Of a stretch of 64,000 bases of DNA, positions 1-8,197 are shown piece after piece. The position numbers were made by a program, and so were the translations under genes. Each line of letters opens with the position of its first letter. Position 1 is the stretch's first letter. Where the stretch lies: the NCBI GenBank assembly GCA_033791445.1, contig JASJGS010000114.1:1-64000 (forward strand), given 5' to 3'. Source of the DNA: JANTGF01 sp033791445 (GTDB taxonomy: Bacteria; Bacteroidota; Bacteroidia; Bacteroidales; VadinHA17). The notes under the pieces are model-generated. The model ran no database searches. It worked only from the letters and a program-made list of their open reading frames with translations, and was not told where the DNA came from.

Positions 1-391
<391 letters not shown>

Positions 392-437
392 CTGGTCAGA
401 CAATTTACTCTTTCTTTCAGTATGTCAATAATATTAT

Positions 438-454
438 CTCCTAATATTTAGGAG
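438..454 (+). other. hairpin in the 23S-5S spacer
   Basis: CTCCTAA, a TAT loop and TTAGGAG form a perfect 7-bp stem in the 70-nt spacer between 23S and 5S rRNA. It is not followed by a T tract, so it is more likely part of the precursor processing structure than a terminator. The role is inferred from its location only. Confidence 0.5.
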
Positions 455-461
455 CAAAGGC

Positions 462-571
<110 letters not shown>

Positions 572-577
572 TTATAT

Positions 578-613
578 AAAATCCTGATCAAATTTTGGTC
601 AGGATTTTTTTTT
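578..613 (+). terminator. rRNA operon terminator
   Basis: AATCCTGA (580-587) pairs with TCAGGATT (599-606) across an 11-nt loop and is followed by a run of ten T's (605-613 region). It is a classic intrinsic terminator placed directly after 5S rRNA. Confidence 0.9.
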
Positions 614-713
614 GCTTAAAATACCATTTGATAGGCATCTTCCGTTAATATCATTGTGATTTTAGGTACCACCCTACTTAGTGATTGAGCTTATTTTCTA
701 TATCTTTACCGGG

Positions 714-2723
714 ATGAAAAACCTGATACTAATATTTTCTTTTGTTCTTGCATTTGTGACAGCATCTGCTCAGGAAACAGAGAAAGATAGTACAGAACTT
801 ACCATTAGAACCTGGAAACTTACCGAAGATTTTACACAAACCAGTACCATTAACCTTGATACTGTATTAACAGGTTTTCAGGTCTATAATCAAATGTATA
901 ATAAGAATATCTATCCTGCCTATCTGGGAAATCTTGGCACAGCTGGAATCTCTAATAGTTATTTTATGCGTAAAAACAGTGAGCTTTTCTTTCTCCAATA
1001 CTATATTCCCTATTTGAATCAACCTGAAGATCAGATTTACTTCAATACAAAGAAACCCTATTCCCAAATTTACTATACAACTGGGGGTGGTCGGGACAAG
1101 CAAGAGCAAACCATTGGTATTATTTTTACCCAAAATATTACACCCAATGTTAATGTTGGGCTTAAAGTTGACGTCGAGGTTTCTGAGGGGCAATATCCTT
1201 ATCAGAGAGCTTCCGATAACTCATTGGTTTTTTTTACAAGTTACAACGGGAAAAGGTATTCTATTTATGGTCAGGCAACAATGAATAATATTACTCTTGA
1301 AGATAATGGTGGAATTATTGATGATAATTTGCTAGGAGTGAATAATACAGAGGATATTCCAACTCGTTTGGATGGATTTAACAATGCCGCTACGAAAATG
1401 AGAAATCGGAATATTCATATTATGCAACAATTTTCACTGGGTAGGTTTAAATCCGCAAAGATTGCTGATACAACAGTAAGTAGTGTTGCTAAAGCTCCTA
1501 ATCATGAAGTAAAAGACTGGGCCAGACTGATCCATGTTTTTCAATACCGTAAGAATCACAAATCCTATAGAGACGATGATCCTTTAACTGGATTTTATAG
1601 AAATGTTTACATTGATTCTTTATCCACATATGATTCTGTTTATTACCGATCTATTTATAATGCTTTATCTATTGATTTTCAGAGTAATCCAGAGCGTAAA
1701 TTTCAGTTTGGCGCAAACGTTGGTATTGAAAATGAACTGAATAAGTATAGCTATGATTTACCTCCGGTTATCACCAATATTAATACTGATCCGATTGCAG
1801 TTCATAATTTCCCGGGAGGAAACCTTTCACTTTACAGGAATGATACCAGCTATAACTCAAGGAGTAATAGTAATATTAGCAATACAGCAATTCGGGGTAG
1901 AATTTTCAATAATGTGGGATCCTCTTTTGGTTGGGACGCAGGGGCAAGATTTTTCTTATTCGGTTATAAGGCAGGAAATATGCAGCTCAGGGGTAAAATT
2001 TATAAAACCTTCAATACAAAAAAAGGAGTTTCCATAATTTCAGCCAATGCTAAATTCAGAAATGAACGCCCCAACTTTTGGTTCAATAATTTTTCATCTA
2101 ATAACTTTGCCTGGGAAAACGACTTGAAATTTGAAAATGAAACCCGGGTTTGGGCTAGTTATGAAGATCCTAACCGGAATTTTGTACTAAGTGCAAATAT
2201 GTCAATATTAGGCAACTATGTGTATTTTGATACACTTGCTCTACCAGCACAGAGGGAAGCTGCATTTACAGTATTTTCTCTTAATGCGTCTAAAGATTTT
2301 TCTTTATGGAAATTCAAATTCAGGAATTCATTAAACCTCCAGCAATCCGGGAACCAGGAAGTTCTTCCATTGCCCCTGTTGAGCTTTAGAAATTCAACAT
2401 ATTTTGAGCACGTTTTCTTATTTGCCTGGACCGAAGGTCGCCTTGAATTGCAGGTAGGGTTTGATTTTTATTACCACACTGCCTATAACGCATATGCCTA
2501 TATGCCCTCCTCAGGAAGGTTTTATTTGCAGGATGAAAAGAAAGTAGGAAACTACCCGTTTTTTGATGCATTCATAAACTTTAAGGTAAAAAGGACTCGT
2601 TTTTTTGTAAAATATGAGCATGTTAATTCTGGATGGACAGGGAATAAATATTTTACAATTCTTCATAACCCTATGAGCCGCAGGGTGTTTAAGTTTGGGC
2701 TTTCATGGTCATTCTATGATTAG
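714..2723 (+). CDS. putative outer-membrane porin (Porin_10-like)
   Basis: A 669-residue protein with an N-terminal signal peptide (residues 1-20, ending A-S-A-Q). The rest has the alternating aromatic, Asn-rich pattern of an outer-membrane beta-barrel and ends in a terminal aromatic strand (F-G-L-S-W-S-F-Y-D). It resembles the Bacteroidota 'putative porin' family (Porin_10), a recollection from overall pattern, length and ending rather than a search result. The ATG at 714 is chosen over a GTG at 681 because it begins exactly at the signal peptide. It follows the rRNA operon terminator and appears monocistronic. The substrate cannot be predicted. Confidence 0.75.
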   Translation: MKNLILIFSFVLAFVTASAQETEKDSTELTIRTWKLTEDFTQTSTINLDTVLTGFQVYNQMYNKNIYPAYLGNLGTAGISNSYFMRKNSELFFLQYYIPYLNQPEDQIYFNTKKPYSQIYYTTGGGRDKQEQTIGIIFTQNITPNVNVGLKVDVEVSEGQYPYQRASDNSLVFFTSYNGKRYSIYGQATMNNITLEDNGGIIDDNLLGVNNTEDIPTRLDGFNNAATKMRNRNIHIMQQFSLGRFKSAKIADTTVSSVAKAPNHEVKDWARLIHVFQYRKNHKSYRDDDPLTGFYRNVYIDSLSTYDSVYYRSIYNALSIDFQSNPERKFQFGANVGIENELNKYSYDLPPVITNINTDPIAVHNFPGGNLSLYRNDTSYNSRSNSNISNTAIRGRIFNNVGSSFGWDAGARFFLFGYKAGNMQLRGKIYKTFNTKKGVSIISANAKFRNERPNFWFNNFSSNNFAWENDLKFENETRVWASYEDPNRNFVLSANMSILGNYVYFDTLALPAQREAAFTVFSLNASKDFSLWKFKFRNSLNLQQSGNQEVLPLPLLSFRNSTYFEHVFLFAWTEGRLELQVGFDFYYHTAYNAYAYMPSSGRFYLQDEKKVGNYPFFDAFINFKVKRTRFFVKYEHVNSGWTGNKYFTILHNPMSRRVFKFGLSWSFYD

Positions 2724-2885
2724 TTAGTTAATTCTTAATAAGTTTTTGCAATCCACACAACTGAATATTAAAAAAATGTATTCTTTTACTCCTGTAACCT
2801 TTTAATTAATCTCATCGTTTAACATAACGGGATAGTGTTTTTTTGTTAAATTCGTTATACCAATTGCATACGAAAAATAACTGTT

Positions 2886-4325
2886 TTGATTTTATTCAAA
2901 GCTCGTATTATTATATTGTTCTTTATACTAGGTCTGGCAATTTCCTGCTCAGGCCCTGGTAAACCTTTTCGAAAAGTCAAGCAACCAAAGTCCACGAATA
3001 TTGATTTACCCGAGATTCGTGAGAGAAATAAGCTTATTGTTCTGACAAATTTTAATGCGACAGACTATTTCATTTACCGAGGCAAACCCATGGGATATCA
3101 GTATGATCTGATTCATGAACTTGCAGATGCCCTTGAAATTGATTTTGAGATTGTGGTTGAGAATAACCTTGAGAAAAGTTTTGACTATCTTGAGTCAGGT
3201 CGAGTCGATCTATTGGCCTTAAATTTAACTATTACCAAGGAAAGAAGTAAGTTTTTAAGATTTACAGATCCTCATACAAAAACCCGACAGATTTTAGTTC
3301 AGAGAAAACCCGAGAATTGGGAAGAACTACGCAAGGAAAGTATCGACATCTCAGTTATTCGAAATCAATTGGATCTTGCTGGTAAGACAATCTATGTCCA
3401 GAAGAACTCATCCTTTTCATCCAGGCTTCATAACTTATCTGAGGAAATAGGGGATAGCATACATATTGTAGAAACCGATGAAACAGTGGAAACACTTATT
3501 TCCAAAGTGGTTAGTGGAGAAATTGATTATACTGTTTGTGATGAGAATATGGCAAGAGTTAATCAAACTTTTTACCCCATAATTGATATTCAAACTGCTA
3601 TAAGTTTTCCTCAGCGACATGCATGGGCTGTGCGAAAGAATGATACTATGCAATTATTTGATACTATAAATTACTGGCTTAAGAATTTTAAGAAGACAGG
3701 TAAGTACGCAAATATTTATAACAGATATTTTAAAAATCCCAAAACTGGTTTAATGGCTAACAGCGGAATGATTTATGTAGGGAATGGAATACTTTCTCCC
3801 TATGATTCTCTGATTCGCCAATACAGCGATAGCCTTAGCTGGGACTGGAGATTACTGGCTTCTATGATTTACCAGGAGTCTGGCTTTTTGCCAAATGCTG
3901 TATCCTGGGTAGGTGCATTTGGCTTGATGCAGTTAATGCCATCAACGGCAAATTATTATAGAGTTACCAAGAATTCTATACCAGAAAGGAATATTGAAGC
4001 CGGGGTAAAATACCTTCAATGGCTCGATGAAATTTTTCAGGATAAGGTTACCTATCGTGAAGAACGGTTAAAGTTTGTATTGGGCTCGTATAATGTAGGA
4101 TTGGGACACGTTCTTGATGCCCGGGCGTTGGCCAGAAAGTATGACAAAGATCCTGAAATTTGGGACGATAATGTTGAGATATTCCTTCTTAAGAAATCGG
4201 ACCCAAAATATTATCTGGATCCTGTTGTTCGTTTCGGCTATTGTCGTGGGCAGGAAACATATGATTATGTGCGGAAAATTCTTGCAAGGTATGATGATTA
4301 CAAGAATATTATTGCTCTGAATTAA
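2886..4325 (+). CDS. mltF: MltF-like membrane-bound lytic murein transglycosylase (lipoprotein)
   Basis: 479 residues. The N terminus is a lipoprotein signal with lipobox L-A-I-S-C (Cys about residue 21). Residues about 45-275 are a periplasmic solute-binding (SBP_bac_3) domain, and residues about 310-460 are a GH23/SLT lysozyme-like domain. The catalytic glutamate is Glu331 in YQESGF, followed by the family signature GLMQLMP. It should cleave the MurNAc-GlcNAc bond of peptidoglycan non-hydrolytically; the substrate-binding domain is known in MltF to respond to muropeptides. The start is a TTG; no ATG lies nearby that keeps the signal sequence. The last 17 bases overlap the end of the convergent Nudix gene. 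Confidence 0.88.
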   Translation: MILFKARIIILFFILGLAISCSGPGKPFRKVKQPKSTNIDLPEIRERNKLIVLTNFNATDYFIYRGKPMGYQYDLIHELADALEIDFEIVVENNLEKSFDYLESGRVDLLALNLTITKERSKFLRFTDPHTKTRQILVQRKPENWEELRKESIDISVIRNQLDLAGKTIYVQKNSSFSSRLHNLSEEIGDSIHIVETDETVETLISKVVSGEIDYTVCDENMARVNQTFYPIIDIQTAISFPQRHAWAVRKNDTMQLFDTINYWLKNFKKTGKYANIYNRYFKNPKTGLMANSGMIYVGNGILSPYDSLIRQYSDSLSWDWRLLASMIYQESGFLPNAVSWVGAFGLMQLMPSTANYYRVTKNSIPERNIEAGVKYLQWLDEIFQDKVTYREERLKFVLGSYNVGLGHVLDARALARKYDKDPEIWDDNVEIFLLKKSDPKYYLDPVVRFGYCRGQETYDYVRKILARYDDYKNIIALN

Positions 4326-4962
4326 TTTCAGCATTTTTTACAACTTCCAAAAACTCCCTCAGCATCATAGCTGTTGCTCCCCAGATTTTATAACCCTGAA
4401 CGACATAGCAGGGTGCCAGAATGGTGTCTTTTTCTCGTTTTATTTGTAATTCTCCAATTAAATCAGGATTCTGGAGTGAGTTTAATTGCTCGGTTATGGC
4501 AAGTTGAACTTCTTCCTTCTCTACTTCAAATTCAGGTACAGATGGCAAATAACCGACAAATGGAGAGACCTCGAAATTACTGACTGAAATATATAAGGGG
4601 GTCAGGCGTCCAATTATTCTTATTATATCTGTAGCAATGCCTAATTCTTCTGCAGTTTCCCTTAAAGCTGTTGCAGATAGGTTTTCATCGGAGATATCAT
4701 ATTTACCACCGGGAAAACTGATTTGACCTTTGTGAGGCCCCGGATAGTTGGTACGTTGGATAAACACAGTACACAAGGAGTTATTACAGGGGAATAGCAA
4801 GATTAAAATGGCTGCCTTTTCGGGTGGAAGTGGATTTGTTTCAGGATCATAAATATGTGCCCTATCAACCGGCGACATTTTATTCTGGATTTGGGAACCT
4901 GGCAAGTTTTTTTTTAACTCATCTTCAAGCATATGTATATAGCTGGTCACATTCATAAGCAT
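4309..4962 (-). CDS. Nudix hydrolase, CoA pyrophosphatase type
   Basis: 217 residues. The Nudix box reads G-x5-E-x7-R-E-T-A-E-E-L-G-I, with the catalytic acidic run RETAEELG. Just before it, the motif HKGQISFPGG together with an upstream QR is the UPF0035 signature of the CoA diphosphatases (NudL/YeaB, PCD1), which cut CoA to 4'-phosphopantetheine and 3',5'-ADP. Activity on CoA is inferred from that signature; general nucleotide-diphosphate cleavage remains possible. The gene lies 16 bp downstream of the permease gene on the same strand, so the two are probably cotranscribed, and its end overlaps mltF by 17 bp tail to tail. Confidence 0.85.
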   Translation of the reverse strand: MLMNVTSYIHMLEDELKKNLPGSQIQNKMSPVDRAHIYDPETNPLPPEKAAILILLFPCNNSLCTVFIQRTNYPGPHKGQISFPGGKYDISDENLSATALRETAEELGIATDIIRIIGRLTPLYISVSNFEVSPFVGYLPSVPEFEVEKEEVQLAITEQLNSLQNPDLIGELQIKREKDTILAPCYVVQGYKIWGATAMMLREFLEVVKNAEINSEQ

Positions 4963-4978
4963 ACCTCAAAATGATAAA

Positions 4979-6223
4979 TTAATTAAAACGGATGGCTTTT
5001 ACTGGACTAATTCTGGAAATCAGATAGGATGGAACAAGCAACATTATAATAGTAAGAAAAAGAGTGCTAATGTTTAAACCAAGAACAATAAAGAGATTTA
5101 GATTTATAGGTACCTCAGAAAGGTAATAAGATGCCTGATCAAGTTTAATAATGCCAAATTGGTTTTGGATTAAACAAAAGCCTATTCCAATTAGATTACC
5201 CCAAAATAATCCTTTCATTATAAGATAAGCAGACTGGTATAAAAATATTTTACGGATACTCCAGTTTCTTGTCCCGAGAGCCTTTAGAATTCCTATCATA
5301 TTGGTACGCTCCAGAATTAATATAAGCAAACTCGACACCATATTGAATCCGGCAACTAAAAAGATGAGTGTTAAAATAATCCATACATTCAGGTCCTGGA
5401 GATTTAGCCAATCAAATATTTGAGGATACTTATCAATAATACTTTGAACTCTCAGCCTTGTTCCACCTTCGGTAATTTCAAGTCCTACTAGATCCTGCAC
5501 CTCCCAACTTTTTAGCTGAATATCGTTGAAATTATCAATGGTAATTTCAAAACCACTAACCTGGTTATCATCCCAGTTATTTAATTTCTGGATATGGCCA
5601 ATATCAGCAAGAATAAAAATCTTATCAAAATCTTCCAGGCTGGTTTCATATACTCCTGTAACTGTAAATTTCCTTATTCGGGGAGGATCCTGGACGAAAT
5701 ACATCGTAAAAGAGTCATCCACTTTAAGCTCCAGTAGGTCACTAATATATTTTGATATCAATACCTTGTTGGTCTTGATGCTATCAGAAACAACAAATAA
5801 ATCGCCCTCAACCAAAGATTTCTTAAAAAAGTCCCAATCGAAATCTGAACCAATACCCTTTAAAACTATACCCTGAATATCTTTATCTGTTTTTATAATG
5901 CCAGCCTTGGTTCCAAAAACCTGAATATGTTTAATGCCAGGCAATGAAGCCAGATCAGACATAAAATCCTGGTTTTTATTAACCGGTGTAGTCTCAAATG
6001 AGGTATTTGAATCAAAATTAAAGATCTGAATATGTGATCCAAAACCAATTACCTTATCTCTAATTTGATTTTTAAATCCTGTAACAGTGGCAGTTGAAAT
6101 AATCATGGCCGCAATCCCCAGAGCAATTCCTATAACTGCAATCATAACAATAGGCCTTGAAATACGGTTTTCCTGATGCCTATCGGAAATAATACGTTTT
6201 GCTATAAAAAGTTCAAGATTCAT
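4979..6223 (-). CDS. LolC/E-family ABC transporter permease
   Basis: 414 residues from the ATG at 6223. The layout is that of lipoprotein-releasing permeases: one membrane segment near the N terminus (about residues 25-47), a periplasmic domain of roughly 230 residues, then three membrane helices near the C terminus with the FtsX motif region (M-I-G-I-L-K-A-L-G). LolC/E proteins with the ATPase LolD extract outer-membrane lipoproteins from the inner membrane. No ATPase gene is adjacent, so the partner is elsewhere. A longer reading frame begins at 6262, but the start at 6223 matches the family N terminus (M-N-L-E-L-F-I-A-K-R). Confidence 0.82.
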   Translation of the reverse strand: MNLELFIAKRIISDRHQENRISRPIVMIAVIGIALGIAAMIISTATVTGFKNQIRDKVIGFGSHIQIFNFDSNTSFETTPVNKNQDFMSDLASLPGIKHIQVFGTKAGIIKTDKDIQGIVLKGIGSDFDWDFFKKSLVEGDLFVVSDSIKTNKVLISKYISDLLELKVDDSFTMYFVQDPPRIRKFTVTGVYETSLEDFDKIFILADIGHIQKLNNWDDNQVSGFEITIDNFNDIQLKSWEVQDLVGLEITEGGTRLRVQSIIDKYPQIFDWLNLQDLNVWIILTLIFLVAGFNMVSSLLILILERTNMIGILKALGTRNWSIRKIFLYQSAYLIMKGLFWGNLIGIGFCLIQNQFGIIKLDQASYYLSEVPINLNLFIVLGLNISTLFLTIIMLLVPSYLISRISPVKAIRFN

Positions 6224-6250
6224 GCTACAATGCCTATCCCTATAAGCCAA

Positions 6251-6258
6251 CAAATTTA
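6251..6258 (-). promoter_or_regulatory. -7 element for the permease gene
   Basis: On the minus strand this reads TAAATTTG, a match to the Bacteroidota -7 element TAnnTTTG, 28 bp before the ATG at 6223. No well-spaced -33 TTTG is visible, so the call is moderate. Confidence 0.4.
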
Positions 6259-6394
6259 ACAATTATTCGTTGCAAGCTGTTGTTAATTAATTAGAGATTG
6301 AATTCATGGATTTATTTCTGTGGTTTATGGAATTTTGTGCTTACAATTAAAAAATGTTTACCACTTTTATACATTATTTACTTCAACTTTATCA

Positions 6395-7609
6395 ATGAGG
6401 ATTATGATTCCAAAAGGCACTGTAATTTATTCAAAGAAGTCTTTTAAAAGACTTTTTATTGTTCTGTCTATTTTGATAGTTTTTCCTGGAATTTTATTCT
6501 CACAGGTAAAAACTGGAGCTGAAAGAACTGAAGAATATCTCCCCTTGCTTGAGGGAAAAAAGATAGGTCTGGTGGCTAACCATACATCTTATATTGGTAA
6601 AACCCATTTAGTAGACAGTTTGGTGTCACTTGGTGTGGACCTGGTTAAAATATTTGGACCAGAACATGGTTTCAGAGGAAATATGGCCGATGGTGCTTCC
6701 ATAGAGAACGGTATTGACCCAAAAACAGGCCTACCGGTTATTTCTTTATATGGCTCATCGAAGAAACCCAGTGAGGATGATATGGGAGGGCTCGATCTGG
6801 TAATTTTTGATATTCAGGATGTAGGTTTACGTTTTTATACATTTATCTCAACCATGCAATATGTTATGGAGGCATGTGCTGAAAATGAGGTAGATTTACT
6901 AGTACTTGATCGACCAAACCCCAATGGCTTTTTTATAGATGGCCCTGTTCTCGAAACTGAGTTTAAGTCTTTTGTTGGAATGCAGCCCATTCCTGTTGTA
7001 CACGGCATGACTGTAGCGGAGTACGCTCAGATGATAAATGAAGAAGGATGGCTGGAAAATGGAGTAAAATGCAATCTAAGTTATATCTCCTGCTTGAACT
7101 GGGATCACCGAAAATATTATGATTTGCCAGTGAACCCGTCACCAAACCTGCCAAATATGACATCTGTCTATTTATATCCATCCCTTTGCTTTTTTGAAGG
7201 CACCATCATGAGCATTGGTAGGGGAACAGATTTTCCCTTTCAGGTTTACGGTCATCCTAAATACAAAGCTACTGGTTTTTCTTTTAGCCCCAGAAGTATA
7301 GAAGGAGCATCTGTAAACCCTAAATTCAAAGGTGAAGTTTGTAATGGAGTTGATTTAAGCAGTTTACCTGATAGCTTTTTCAAGGATAATAGTGGCATAA
7401 TACTTCACTGGATAATAGATGCCTATGACCAATTGAAAGATGAAGGAGGTTTTTTTAGCGCCTATTTTGTTAAGCTTGCGGGTACAAAAAAATTGCAGGA
7501 ACAAATTGAAAATGGAGTTTCTGCTAATGCCATCCGAGCAGGTTGGAAGGGGGATCTTCAAAAATTCCAGGAGATTCGTAAAAAGTATCTTTTGTATAGA
7601 GATTTTTAG
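6395..7609 (+). CDS. namZ: DUF1343 / NamZ-type exo-beta-N-acetylmuramidase
   Basis: 404 residues with an N-terminal hydrophobic export signal (about residues 17-40, ending L-F-S-Q). Family motifs of DUF1343 are present in order: FGPEHGFRG (from about residue 87), FDIQDVGLRFYTF, LDRPNPNG, VVHGMTVAEYA and GRGTDFPFQVYGHP. Characterised members (NamZ of Bacillus subtilis and Tannerella forsythia) remove terminal MurNAc from peptidoglycan fragments. Here it would act in the periplasm on cell-wall turnover products. The ATG at 6395 is chosen because upstream frame sequence (from GTG 6320) is not export-like; ATG 6404 is an alternative. MltF lies 2 kb away on the same strand and makes the kind of fragment this enzyme family trims. 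Confidence 0.85.
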   Translation: MRIMIPKGTVIYSKKSFKRLFIVLSILIVFPGILFSQVKTGAERTEEYLPLLEGKKIGLVANHTSYIGKTHLVDSLVSLGVDLVKIFGPEHGFRGNMADGASIENGIDPKTGLPVISLYGSSKKPSEDDMGGLDLVIFDIQDVGLRFYTFISTMQYVMEACAENEVDLLVLDRPNPNGFFIDGPVLETEFKSFVGMQPIPVVHGMTVAEYAQMINEEGWLENGVKCNLSYISCLNWDHRKYYDLPVNPSPNLPNMTSVYLYPSLCFFEGTIMSIGRGTDFPFQVYGHPKYKATGFSFSPRSIEGASVNPKFKGEVCNGVDLSSLPDSFFKDNSGIILHWIIDAYDQLKDEGGFFSAYFVKLAGTKKLQEQIENGVSANAIRAGWKGDLQKFQEIRKKYLLYRDF

Positions 7610-7710
7610 TGATTTCCTTTATAAGAGGCCTTTAATATCATTTTCAAAAGCTAATTCTGTAATTTTTATTGCTTGTCAATACGCACATATACAGTTGTAT
7701 GTATAAGTGA

Positions 7711-7764
7711 ACTACTTGTTTAGTGAATAAACTATAAGAATAGTTGATAAACTAGAAATATAGT
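7711..7764 (+). promoter_or_regulatory. phased ACTA/TAGT operator array at the blaI promoter
   Basis: Six 4-bp half sites alternate at exactly 10-bp steps: ACTA 7711, TAGT 7721, ACTA 7731, TAGT 7741, ACTA 7751, TAGT 7761. They build nested dyads such as TAGTT-GATA-AACTA (7741-7754) and AACTAT-AAGA-ATAGTT (7730-7745). BlaI/MecI repressors bind dyads with TACA/TGTA or TAGT/ACTA-type half sites, and the array overlaps the promoter of a BlaI-family gene. Operator function is inferred. A related ATACA-GT-TGTAT dyad lies just upstream (7689-7700). Confidence 0.7.
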
Positions 7765-7774
7765 TGTATGTTTG
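7744..7774 (+). promoter_or_regulatory. Bacteroidota-type promoter of the blaI-M56 operon
   Basis: TTG at 7744-7746, a 20-bp spacer, then TATGTTTG at 7767-7774 matches the TTTG/TAnnTTTG consensus. Transcription would start near 7782, about 30 nt before the ATG at 7814. The -33 element lies inside the ACTA/TAGT array, which fits autorepression. Confidence 0.65.
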
Positions 7775-7813
7775 TGTTGTAAAAGTATTACCTAAGCTTA
7801 AATAATTTAATGA

Positions 7814-8197
7814 ATGAAAACTTTAACTAAAGCAGAAGAGCAGATAATGCATATCCTCTGGGAGTTGAAAACAGCCCTGGTTCGGGATATTCTTGATGAG
7901 CTACCTGACCCAAAACCTGCCTATAATACTGTTTCAACTGTAATACGGGTATTAGAGAAGAAGGAATTTGTTGGACACAAATCATATGGCTCCACACATG
8001 AGTATTATCCCTTAATAACAAAAAAGGAGTATACAAAGTTTCATTTTGGGGAGTTTATGGAAAAATATTTTAACAATTCATTTTCCCAGCTGGCTTCCTT
8101 CTTTACCGCTGAAAATAAAATTTCTATGGGAGAGCTGGAGGAAATGATGGAAGAGATAAGAAAGGAAGTTAATACTAAGGAGGAGGGAATAGCATGA
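7814..8197 (+). CDS. BlaI/MecI/CopY-family transcriptional repressor
   Basis: 127 residues, the usual size. The N-terminal winged helix (residues 1-75) has the family opening L-T-K-A-E-E-Q-I-M-x-I-L-W and the recognition-helix region P-A-Y-N-T-V-S-T-V-I-R-V-L-E-K-K. The C-terminal part is the helical dimerisation and cleavage region. Its stop codon overlaps the start of the M56 peptidase gene (ATGA), so the two are translationally coupled. In the beta-lactam systems the M56 partner triggers repressor inactivation; the signal here is unknown and no beta-lactamase is present in the window. Confidence 0.92.
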   Translation: MKTLTKAEEQIMHILWELKTALVRDILDELPDPKPAYNTVSTVIRVLEKKEFVGHKSYGSTHEYYPLITKKEYTKFHFGEFMEKYFNNSFSQLASFFTAENKISMGELEEMMEEIRKEVNTKEEGIA

